Source: Lutimaribacter_A marinistellae
GTDB lineage: Bacteria > Pseudomonadota > Alphaproteobacteria > Rhodobacterales > Rhodobacteraceae
Assembly: GCF_042648365.1 (NCBI RefSeq)
Contig: NZ_JBHRXI010000016.1
Coordinates: 248,001 to 312,000, forward strand
Reading direction: 5' to 3'
Length of the DNA stretch: 64,000 bases
Of this stretch, positions 18,365-24,571 are shown piece after piece. The notes below the pieces were generated by a model that was not told the origin of the DNA, made no database searches, and was given only the letters and a program-made list of their open reading frames with translations. Numbering within the stretch: position 1 is the stretch's first letter; the number at the start of each line of letters is the position of its first letter. Position numbers and translations under genes: made by a program.

Positions 18365-18646
18365 TGACCCCGATCCTGACCCCGACCTTGCTGTAGCGCA
18401 TTGATATTGCAGGATATTCCTGACCCCAAGTTTGACCCCGGCTTGACCCCGACCTTTTGATAAGCACATGATATTAAACAATATTCTTGCTTTTTTTCTG
18501 ACCCCGATCCTGACCCCGGATCGCCAGTTTGCGCGACCTGTGACCCCGACCATTGCCTAAGTAACTGTTAATAAACGATAATCCTGACCCCGGCTTGACC
18601 CCGAGTTTCGCGCAAGCTGTTGATTTTAATATATATTCCTGACCCC
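18365..18646 (+). repeat. Array of eleven directly repeated TGACCCC motifs
   Basis: Eleven identical heptamers, all in one orientation, start at 18365, 18377, 18421, 18433, 18444, 18499, 18511, 18541, 18585, 18596 and 18640. The intervals are 12, 44, 12, 11, 55, 12, 30, 44, 11 and 44 bp, so nearly all are multiples of one helical turn and copies would lie on one face of the DNA. Most copies are followed by G. AT-rich stretches containing GATATT, TTAATA or ATATAT separate the clusters. The layout resembles plasmid or phage iterons, or a multi-site operator. It lies between the divergent terminase and repressor genes. Confidence 0.85.
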
Positions 18647-18700
18647 GGCGCTGATCCTCGTTTTTCCACCATTAAAATCTATGGCTGTGCGTTTTATGGG

Positions 18701-18713
18701 TTCCAAGTTGGAA
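18701..18713. promoter_or_regulatory. Perfect palindrome TTCCAAGTTGGAA, possible repressor operator
   Basis: Two 6-bp arms around a single G lie about 160 bp upstream of the XRE regulator gene and just beyond the TGACCCC array. Size and place fit an operator for a small dimeric repressor, perhaps the adjacent one. This is inference from position only. Confidence 0.4.
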
Positions 18714-18870
18714 CATTGTGATATTCACCGAGAGGCTTGCTGACGGCAGCGAGGGGCGAACCGTTGATGATCCTGTGTGACTTGCGGTTGTTCGGTGCAA
18801 CATTAGGGCGGGAAGCGTCCGGCGTGGCACCGCTTGGTAGAGAGGCGCTGCGCTGCCTGGGAGGTGCTGT

Positions 18871-19185
18871 ATGAGAGTGCGAATAGCAGAGCTCCGAAAA
18901 GAGCGTGGGATGACGCAGGACGATCTTGCCCAGGCGATCGGGATGTCCCGTGCATTCGTCGCCCACATTGAAATCGGAACCCGGCAGTTGTCTCCTCGAA
19001 AACAGAAAACCATTGCTGACGCCTTGGGAGTGGATCCAACCGAACTCATTGACTTCGACGCTCCTGATCCTGCGGACGAGCGTCGCCTGATTGAAGCTTT
19101 CCGAGCGGCATCTCCGGATCAACGCAGGGCATGGCTCCAAATGGCCGATGTATTGTCCGCAGGTGCGGACAAGCAGGATGGCTGA
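18871..19185 (+). CDS. XRE-family (Cro/CI-type) transcriptional regulator
   Basis: A 104-residue DNA-binding protein. Residues 4-59 form a classical HTH_3 domain (MTQDDLAQAIGMSRAFVAHIE, then SPRKQKTIADALGV). The remaining 45 residues are acidic and helical and may serve dimerisation. GGGAGG lies seven bases before ATG 18871. It heads a run of small plus-strand genes and diverges from the terminase gene across the repeat array. Control of these phage-like genes is therefore the likely role. Confidence 0.85.
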   Translation: MRVRIAELRKERGMTQDDLAQAIGMSRAFVAHIEIGTRQLSPRKQKTIADALGVDPTELIDFDAPDPADERRLIEAFRAASPDQRRAWLQMADVLSAGADKQDG

Positions 19186-19204
19186 CATGCTCTGATCGAA
19201 TTGG

Positions 19205-19396
19205 ATGGACGCCCGAGTGAGGCATGCGATTTGCATCTGTCTCGAGCTACGCGAAAACGCGGAACTTTGTGGTATTTCTCAGTCCTTGGTGTTTCGCCAC
19301 GAAGAAGAAGGCGGGATCACGAGCCAACGCGACTTCGGCTCGCGCGTGGTGGAGTTCGCGGACCTAGAGGCGATGATTGAGGACCGAGCGGAGTGA
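19205..19396 (+). CDS. Small hypothetical protein, prophage-like region
   Basis: A 63-residue product that is not recognised. The second half is rich in charged residues (RHEEEGG, FADLEAMIEDRAE). No clear ribosome-binding site precedes ATG 19205, so the start is uncertain. The main support is that its stop overlaps the GTG start of the next gene in a GTGA junction, a common sign of translational coupling. Confidence 0.45.
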   Translation: MDARVRHAICICLELRENAELCGISQSLVFRHEEEGGITSQRDFGSRVVEFADLEAMIEDRAE

Positions 19397-19614
19397 AAAG
19401 ACTTGAGAAACTGCCAGACATGACCTCGAAACCGTCATCTGCCCAAAGGGCAGGACTGCGCAACCTCAGCGAAGGCCGCAAGATAGACGCTCATGTAAGA
19501 GGAAGATCACAAGCGGGCGGTTTCATGGCGACGATCATCGTCCTAGCCAAACGTGGATGGATCGACGCTGACGGGAACATCACCGACGCGGGCCGCGCGG
19601 CCCTGTCCAGATAG
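19393..19614 (+). CDS. Small hypothetical protein, prophage-like region
   Basis: A 73-residue basic protein beginning with GTG at 19393 inside the end of the preceding frame. The C-terminal half (ATIIVLAKRGWIDADGNITDAGRAALS) has the look of a short winged helix, as in phage proteins that end with a DAGRAAL segment. Function unknown. It is followed after 14 bp by the next small gene. Confidence 0.55.
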   Translation: MKRLEKLPDMTSKPSSAQRAGLRNLSEGRKIDAHVRGRSQAGGFMATIIVLAKRGWIDADGNITDAGRAALSR

Positions 19615-19628
19615 CGACGGAGGAACAT

Positions 19629-19829
19629 ATGCCTGACGAAATGACCAGAATGACCGCAACCGGCCAGATGCGCGAGCTGACAATCGAAACCCTTCACCGA
19701 ATGGTCCGCCAAGACCTTTATGAAGCTGTAAACCTCGGGCTTCTGACAAAAGACGAGGCGTGTGACGAGGCAATTAAGACCGCACTTGATTGGAAATCCA
19801 AAACACCAGAGGGCGGGCGGCGTGAGTGA
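19629..19829 (+). CDS. Small hypothetical protein, prophage-like region
   Basis: A 66-residue, mostly helical, charged protein (IETLHRMVRQDLYEAVNLGLLTKDEACDEAIK in two helices). The ribosome-binding site GGAGG is well placed before ATG 19629. Its stop overlaps the GTG start of the next gene by eight bases. No family is recognised. Confidence 0.6.
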   Translation: MPDEMTRMTATGQMRELTIETLHRMVRQDLYEAVNLGLLTKDEACDEAIKTALDWKSKTPEGGRRE

Positions 19830-20043
19830 GTTCGATTTTAGGCGCTGCCCTGATTGCGGCGGCTATGGCGTCCGTGACAACGGCAATAACTGCCGATCCT
19901 GTGGCGGTCGCGGAAAAGGCGGATTGCGAGGCGATGGGACAATCGGCAGCGGTGAAATCATCATCGAGGCAGCTACGGGCCGCAGGGTATCGCCCGACGA
20001 ATTTGCCCGCATCATGATCGAGCGCGGCCCGATGCGGGTTTGA
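19822..20043 (+). CDS. Small DnaJ-like zinc-finger protein
   Basis: A 73-residue protein starting with GTG 19822, inside the end of the previous gene and after GAGGGCGGG. Two CxxCxGxG motifs (CPDCGGYG and CRSCGGRG) separated by eight residues form one DnaJ-type zinc finger, but no J domain is present. The C-terminus reads SPDEFARIMIERGP. Such small finger proteins are common in phage regions. It is the last gene before a strong terminator. Confidence 0.6.
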   Translation: MSEFDFRRCPDCGGYGVRDNGNNCRSCGGRGKGGLRGDGTIGSGEIIIEAATGRRVSPDEFARIMIERGPMRV

Positions 20044-20077
20044 AGCCTAGCGCAGATCAAGTGGGGGCCAGAATGGG

Positions 20078-20104
20078 GGCCGGGGAAACCCGGCCTCTTT
20101 TTTT
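20078..20104 (+). terminator. Rho-independent terminator of the prophage-like gene run
   Basis: GGCCGGG pairs perfectly with CCCGGCC across a GAAA loop and is followed by TCTTTTTTT. It closes the plus-strand genes about 30 bp before the tRNA-Leu gene. Confidence 0.88.
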
Positions 20105-20137
20105 ATGTCGTAAAATCAGGTGGATAAGTCAGTTAGT

Positions 20138-20433
20138 TGGTGCGGGCGGTGGGACTCGAACCCACACGGGCTTTCGCCCCACGGATTTTCTTACCAACTA
20201 CGGCTTTCGCCGCCGCGGATCAAACCGCGTTTGTGGTCTGGACTATCCCTTCGCCTTAGCCAGTTCGGCTTTAGGCGCTGCCCGTCTAGTCTCTACACCT
20301 TCCCCTGAGCGGGGCTTGGCTCGGGATTGCCATTTCACAGGGTTCCCCGAATTTGAGCAGTTCTACACCGCGGTTTCCCATCGGTGCACTCAAGTATTCA
20401 AGTCCGATGCGTCTACCATTCCGCCACGCCCGC
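20138..20433 (-). tRNA. tRNA-Leu(UAA) interrupted by a group I intron
   Basis: Exon 1 is 20433-20400 (34 nt) and exon 2 is 20189-20138 (52 nt, CCA encoded). Joined, they give an 86-nt tRNA. The acceptor stem GCGGGCG/CGCCCGC pairs perfectly and the D-arm GGCGGAATGGTAGACGC is leucine-like. The anticodon stem-loop reads CGGA-CTTAAAA-TCCG, with anticodon UAA. The long variable arm GGGGCGAAAGCCC is type II, and the T-arm is GTGGG-TTCGAGT-CCCAC. The break falls directly after U34, exactly where the cyanobacterial and plastid tRNA-Leu(UAA) intron sits. The 3' end faces the prophage-like region and is a plausible attachment site. Confidence 0.93.
20190..20399 (-). ncRNA. Group I intron (IC3-like) in tRNA-Leu(UAA)
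   Basis: A 210-nt intron without an open reading frame. In RNA sense the 5' exon end ACUU pairs with internal guide GAGU, giving the U.G splice-site pair (P1). Further helices can be traced: P2 CACCG/CGGUG; P3 UGCUC/GGGCA; P4 UCGGG/CCCGA; P6a CCCC/GGGG; P7 GACUA/UAGUC; P8 CGCCU/AGGCG with inner AGCC/GGCU; P9 GCGG/CCGC; and a last hairpin CGGC-GAAA-GCCG. The conserved core GGCAAUCCCGAGCCAAGCC is near-identical, as I recall it, to the cyanobacterial tRNA-Leu intron. The intron ends in G. All elements needed for self-splicing appear present. Confidence 0.92.
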
Positions 20434-20442
20434 ACGCGCCCG

Positions 20443-20471
20443 TCTATATAAGTGCCAGCGACCGGGGGCAA
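20443..20471 (-). promoter_or_regulatory. Promoter of tRNA-Leu(UAA)
   Basis: TTGCCC (complement of 20466-20471) and TATAGA (20443-20448) are separated by 17 bp and lie nine bases before the tRNA 5' end, a good sigma-70 arrangement. Confidence 0.65.
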
Positions 20472-20520
20472 TCGTGGATCGGGCTGATCCATATCAAGGT
20501 GACAATTTTCGCGGTTTAAT

Positions 20521-20537
20521 ATGTTTCATGGAAACAT
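20521..20537. promoter_or_regulatory. Perfect palindrome ATGTTTCATGGAAACAT
   Basis: Two 7-bp arms around ATG lie 20 bp upstream of the small membrane protein gene. It resembles a ParB parS site (TGTTTCACGTGAAACA) but is one base short at the centre, so it may be only a local operator. Confidence 0.4.
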
Positions 20538-20557
20538 GATTGAAGGAGCGCAGCACC

Positions 20558-20740
20558 ATGATCCGCCTTGCAGGACTGCTGTTTTCGCTGATTTCCACGG
20601 CCCTTGCCGGAACCGGAGTGATCGTGGTTCTGGTTGCAGGTTTCGTCAGCCTGCCAGCCATCTTGGGGGCGGCCATTGCCGGTGCCGTTCTCGCGGCCCC
20701 GGTTTCCTGGTTGCTTGCCAAGCGCCTCTACGAGGCCTGA
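20558..20740 (+). CDS. Small conserved two-helix membrane protein
   Basis: A 60-residue protein with two hydrophobic helices (LAGLLFSLISTALAGTGVIVVLVAGF and LPAILGAAIAGAVLAAPVSWLLA) and a short basic tail. Similar Rhodobacterales proteins are often labelled CTP synthetase in databases, wrongly, since no enzyme domain is present. ATG 20558 follows AAGGAG by nine bases. A TTG at 20540 in the same frame is too close to the ribosome-binding site. Its end overlaps that of the convergent esterase gene by 13 bp. Function unknown. Confidence 0.7.
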   Translation: MIRLAGLLFSLISTALAGTGVIVVLVAGFVSLPAILGAAIAGAVLAAPVSWLLAKRLYEA

Positions 20741-21510
20741 TCTTCCGACAGGTCGACCCAGGCCCGCACTGTCGCTTCGAATTCTCGCGGTTTCTCGGCG
20801 TGAAGCCAGTGACCCGCTCCGGGGATCTTCATGAATCGCGCCTTGGGAAAGAGTGCACGGATCGTTGCGCGATGTTCCGGCCGCACATAATCCGACTCGC
20901 CGCCTGACAGGAAAAGGGTCGGCCCGGTCCAAGCCCGTTCGATCTGCGGAAAGCCTATGATCTTGTCCATGTCCGCCTGCAACTGATCGAGGTTGAGGCG
21001 CCAGCGACCGTTTGCGATATCCAGCGACTGGGTAAAGAAGCTCTGCAATGCGCGCTCTACGCCGTGTTCGGCCAACTGCAGCTCTGCTTCCGAGCGGCGG
21101 GTGACCCGTGACAGGTCGACCGCTTTCATCGCTTCGATGAATGGCTCTTGGGTATGCGAATAGGGGACCGGCGCAATATCCGCGACGACGAGCTTGTGCA
21201 CCAACTCGCCGCGCGTCAGCGCCAGCATCATTGCCGCCTTGCCGCCCATCGAGTGACCGAGCAGGTCGACGGGCCCATCGAAACTTTCCAGCAGTTCGGC
21301 CAGTGCAGCGGCCATCGCCGGATAGTCGTGCGGCGCGCTCCAGGCGCTTTCGCCGTGGTTGGGCAAATCCACGGCGATCACTCGTCGATCATTCGACAGG
21401 CGCTTGGCTATCACGCCCCAGTTTCGGGCCGACCCGAAGAGCCCGTGAACGATCACGAGTGGTGGCTTGTCGCCTGGCGATCCATGGCAAATCGTGTTCA
21501 ACATGCTCAA
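20728..21510 (-). CDS. Alpha/beta hydrolase (YbfF-type esterase)
   Basis: A 260-residue cytosolic esterase. The fold begins with PPLVIVHGLFGSARNW (oxyanion hole HGLFGS). The nucleophile elbow is LLGHSMGGKAAM and the catalytic His is in GAGHWLHAEKP. These match YbfF-like acyl-ester hydrolases. AGGAG lies six bases before a TTG (21510) and twelve before ATG 21504. The TTG is better spaced, but either start could be used. The substrate is unknown; thioesterase activity is possible. Confidence 0.82.
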   Translation of the reverse strand: MSMLNTICHGSPGDKPPLVIVHGLFGSARNWGVIAKRLSNDRRVIAVDLPNHGESAWSAPHDYPAMAAALAELLESFDGPVDLLGHSMGGKAAMMLALTRGELVHKLVVADIAPVPYSHTQEPFIEAMKAVDLSRVTRRSEAELQLAEHGVERALQSFFTQSLDIANGRWRLNLDQLQADMDKIIGFPQIERAWTGPTLFLSGGESDYVRPEHRATIRALFPKARFMKIPGAGHWLHAEKPREFEATVRAWVDLSEDQAS

Positions 21511-21595
21511 CTGATACTCCTGACATCAGAGCGCCGCCAGCCCTATTGAGCCCCGGTCGGGCGCCCGGTATGTTGCGGCGTTCAAGGGGCTGTAC

Positions 21596-21970
21596 ATGAC
21601 CGATATCTTTCAACCCAAACGACAGATCGACGAGGTTGCAACGCTGTTGCGGGAGAAGCTTGGCGTAAAGGGCCAGAGCTTTGACCTTGCGTTGCGCCGG
21701 GCCAAGCACAGGCTGCCGCGCCGTGTCTATCGTGAAGGCATGGTGCTGGCGAGGGCCGAGGCCTTGTCCGCGCACCCGCGGCTGGCCTGCACCATCGATC
21801 AGGGCCGTCTTGACGGAGCGGCCCGCGTGGTCACGGCGCACCTGACCGATTTCGACCCGGGCGAGGCACGCAAGACCTGGTGGCTCGGCGTTCTCGGCGG
21901 TCTTGCTTTCAACATCCTGCTCTTTGGCGTGCTGATCATCCTGTTCGTTTTGTGGCGGCAGTCACTCTGA
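21596..21970 (+). CDS. Conserved hypothetical protein with one C-terminal membrane helix
   Basis: A 124-residue protein with a basic helical N-terminal part (residues 1-85, KLGVKGQSFDLALRRAKHRLPRRV) and one C-terminal transmembrane helix (WWLGVLGGLAFNILLFGVLIILFVLW). It is probably anchored in the inner membrane with its N-terminus in the cytoplasm. It converges with glyA, separated by a hairpin. No family name is recognised. Confidence 0.7.
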   Translation: MTDIFQPKRQIDEVATLLREKLGVKGQSFDLALRRAKHRLPRRVYREGMVLARAEALSAHPRLACTIDQGRLDGAARVVTAHLTDFDPGEARKTWWLGVLGGLAFNILLFGVLIILFVLWRQSL

Positions 21971-22010
21971 CCGGTTTTCCGCGGGTTTTTCTCGCATGAA
22001 GAAGCAATAT

Positions 22011-22033
22011 CGCCGCCGGCAGGACCGGCGGCG
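22011..22033 (-). terminator. Terminator-like hairpin between glyA and the convergent gene
   Basis: A 9-bp perfect stem (CGCCGCCGG/CCGGCGGCG) with a 5-base loop lies just past the glyA stop. The following T content is modest (ATATTGC), so efficiency is uncertain. It could serve both directions. Confidence 0.5.
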
Positions 22034-22062
22034 TTGCAATTTGTCGACGATGTCTCGAAACG

Positions 22063-23358
22063 TCAGAGGTTTTGATAAATCGGGAAGCGGGCGCAAAGCT
22101 CGGCTACCTCGGCCTTGACCTTTTCTTCGACAGCCGAGTTTCCGTCTTCACCATTGGCGGCAAGTCCATCTACGACTTCGATGATCCAGTCAGCGATCTG
22201 GCGGAACTCCTGCTCGCCAAAGCCGCGTGTCGTGCCCGCCGGAGAGCCGAGACGGATGCCGCTCGTCACGGTTGGTTTCTCAGGGTCAAATGGCACGCCG
22301 TTCTTGTTGCAGGTGATGTGCGCGCGGCCAAGCGCTTTTTCCGTGGCGTTGCCTTTCACGCCTTTGGGGCGCAGATCGACCAACACGACATGCGTGTCGG
22401 TGCCATGTGTCACGGTGTCGAGTCCGCCCTTGATCAGCTGATCGCTCAACGCCTGCGCGTTCTTCACGACCTGCTGGATGTAACTCTTGAACTCCGGGCG
22501 CAGCGCTTCGCCAAAGGCGACGGCCTTGGCCGCGATGACATGCATGAGGGGTCCGCCCTGAATGCCGGGGAAAATGGCAGAGTTGAACTTCTTGGCCAGC
22601 GCCTCGTCATCGGTCAGGATCATGCCGCCGCGCGGGCCGCGCAGGGTCTTGTGCGTGGTCGTTGTCGCGACATGGGCGTGCGGGAAGGGCGAGGGGTGTT
22701 CGCCTGCTGCCACGAGGCCGGCGAAATGCGCCATGTCGACATGCAGGTAAGCGCCGACCATGTCCGCAATTTCGCGCATGCGGGCAAAGTCGATCTGCCG
22801 CGGGATGGCCGAACCGCCCGCGATGATAAGCTTGGGCTGGTGTTCCTTGGCCAGCGCCTCGACCTGGTCGTAGTCGAGCATGTTGTCCTGCTTGCGCACG
22901 CCGTACTGGACCGCGTTGAACCATTTGCCCGACTGGTTGGGGGCGGCGCCGTGAGTCAGGTGACCGCCGGCATCGAGGCTCATGCCAAGGATGGTGTCGC
23001 CGGGTTTCAGCAGGGCAGTGAAGACACCCTGGTTGGCCTGGCTGCCGGAGTTGGGCTGCACGTTCGCGAAACCGCATCCGAACAGGTCCTTGGCACGCTC
23101 GATGGCGAGGTTCTCGGCAACATCCACGAACTGACAGCCGCCATAATACCGTCGGCCGGGATAACCTTCGGCGTACTTGTTGGTCATCACCGAGCCCTGC
23201 GCCTCCATCACGGCGGCCGAAACGATGTTCTCGCTGGCGATCAGTTCGATCTCGTCACGTTGCCGACCTAACTCGCCGGTGATCGACGCGTACAGCTCGG
23301 GGTCGCGGCTGGAGAGGGATTCGGTGAAAAAGCCGCTGTCGCGGAGATTGGCGTTCAT
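22063..23358 (-). CDS. glyA: Serine hydroxymethyltransferase
   Basis: A 431-residue PLP enzyme converting serine and tetrahydrofolate to glycine and 5,10-methylene-tetrahydrofolate in the cytoplasm. The PLP lysine is Lys237 in TTTTHKTLRGPRGG. Other hallmarks are ELIASENIVS, the SGSQAN motif and HVDMAHFAGL. The length is normal. AGGGAG lies eight bases before ATG 23358. It is divergent from nadK across 174 bp. No glycine riboswitch structure was recognised upstream. Confidence 0.97.
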   Translation of the reverse strand: MNANLRDSGFFTESLSSRDPELYASITGELGRQRDEIELIASENIVSAAVMEAQGSVMTNKYAEGYPGRRYYGGCQFVDVAENLAIERAKDLFGCGFANVQPNSGSQANQGVFTALLKPGDTILGMSLDAGGHLTHGAAPNQSGKWFNAVQYGVRKQDNMLDYDQVEALAKEHQPKLIIAGGSAIPRQIDFARMREIADMVGAYLHVDMAHFAGLVAAGEHPSPFPHAHVATTTTHKTLRGPRGGMILTDDEALAKKFNSAIFPGIQGGPLMHVIAAKAVAFGEALRPEFKSYIQQVVKNAQALSDQLIKGGLDTVTHGTDTHVVLVDLRPKGVKGNATEKALGRAHITCNKNGVPFDPEKPTVTSGIRLGSPAGTTRGFGEQEFRQIADWIIEVVDGLAANGEDGNSAVEEKVKAEVAELCARFPIYQNL

Positions 23359-23532
23359 GTGCGCGCTCCCTGAGGTCAGAGGGGTTCAATTTGCCGGATT
23401 TCCTATCGGAAACCCTACAAATGGAAAAGACCCGCAAGCGACCTTTCGGCCAACTGCGACGTCAAGGCTGGCCCCGCCGGGAAAGCTGTGCTTGTTTCGG
23501 AACCGAATGCGCAGCACCGGAAACCCAGTTTC

Positions 23533-24294
23533 ATGAACAAGAGAATCGCCTTCCTGGCCAGTGATGTTCCGGTGGCCCAAACCGCACGTTCCGCATTGGT
23601 TGCGCGATATGGAAACTGCGCGCCGCGCGATGCGGATACGATCGTGGCATTGGGTGGCGACGGGTTCATGCTGCGTACGCTGCATGGAACCCAGCACCTT
23701 GATGTGCCGGTCTACGGCATGAACCGTGGAACGATCGGCTTCCTGATGAACGAGTATGGCGAGGCCGACCTGCCGGAACGTCTTGCCGATGCTCAGGAAG
23801 AGGTCATCAACCCACTGGCCATGCGCGCAATGGATCAGTCAGGGCAGTTGCACGAAGCGCTGGCGATCAACGAGGTGTCCATGCTGCGCGCGGGGCCACA
23901 GGCCGCCAAGCTACGCATTACGGTGGACGGCCGCCTGCGTCTTGCGGAGCTGGTTTGCGACGGCGCGCTGGTTTCGACGCCTGCGGGATCGACAGCTTAC
24001 AATTACTCGGCTCACGGCCCGATCCTTCCAATCGGATCGGACGTTCTGGCGCTGACGGCCATCGCGGCCTTTCGCCCGCGTCGGTGGCGCGGCGCACTGC
24101 TGCCGAAAACGGCAAAGGTCCGCATCGACGTATTGGAAGCTGACAAGCGGCCGGTGATGGCGGATGCCGACTCCGTTTCATTTCCGGATATCGATTGGGT
24201 CGAAATCCGATCAGCCACCAACATCAGGCACCGCATCCTGTTCGATCCCGGCCACGGTTTGGAAGAACGCTTGATTTCGGAACAATTCACCTGA
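23533..24294 (+). CDS. nadK: NAD kinase
   Basis: A 253-residue ATP-dependent NAD kinase making NADP. The ATP-binding signature is VALGGDGFMLRTLH, followed by GMNRGTIGFLMNEY and the NAD-contact region STPAGSTAYNYSAHGPILP. ATG 23533 is chosen because the fold starts at NKRIAFLASD; an in-frame extension of 15 residues lacks support. The ribosome-binding site is weak. It is monocistronic and convergent with the acyl-CoA ligase. Confidence 0.93.
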   Translation: MNKRIAFLASDVPVAQTARSALVARYGNCAPRDADTIVALGGDGFMLRTLHGTQHLDVPVYGMNRGTIGFLMNEYGEADLPERLADAQEEVINPLAMRAMDQSGQLHEALAINEVSMLRAGPQAAKLRITVDGRLRLAELVCDGALVSTPAGSTAYNYSAHGPILPIGSDVLALTAIAAFRPRRWRGALLPKTAKVRIDVLEADKRPVMADADSVSFPDIDWVEIRSATNIRHRILFDPGHGLEERLISEQFT

Positions 24295-24320
24295 TTTCCG
24301 AGCCGGTTAACACATTTTAC

Positions 24321-24358
24321 GCGGATCTGTGACAAAGGTCACAGCAGCGTCGATCCGC
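24321..24358. promoter_or_regulatory. Nested inverted repeats with a CRP-type palindrome
   Basis: GCGGATC (24321-24327) pairs with GATCCGC (24352-24358). Inside lies TGTGACAAAGGTCACA (24328-24343), which matches the CRP consensus half-sites TGTGA-N6-TCACA exactly. It sits between convergent genes, so it may be an RNA hairpin ending nadK rather than an operator. No T-run follows. Confidence 0.45.
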
Positions 24359-24571
24359 TCTGGCTAGCCTTGGATTATCCCGGCCGAAGATGTCCGATCC
24401 TGGATGTGAGTGGCCAGACGCGATGTGTTCGGGACGAGTATGCATGGTTCGCAGCGGCGGGTGTGGCAACCCTGCGCCCGCCGCACGGATCAACCGGGAG
24501 CATTTTAGAAGTCTCGGCCCCGGGCGGCGTTGTTCCCCATCGCCTCCGGGGTCTATTTCGTCTCAGCATCC

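Noticed and set aside
18356..18553. Minus-strand frame through the TGACCCC array
   Set aside because: Its repeated GVR-type residues only reflect the DNA repeats; no start signal is present.
22072..23271. Long open frame on the plus strand opposite glyA
   Set aside because: It is a GC-driven antisense shadow; glyA shows a full set of family motifs on the minus strand.
23359..23532. Glycine riboswitch upstream of glyA
   Set aside because: No conserved riboswitch core or tandem aptamer pattern could be seen in the 174-bp region.
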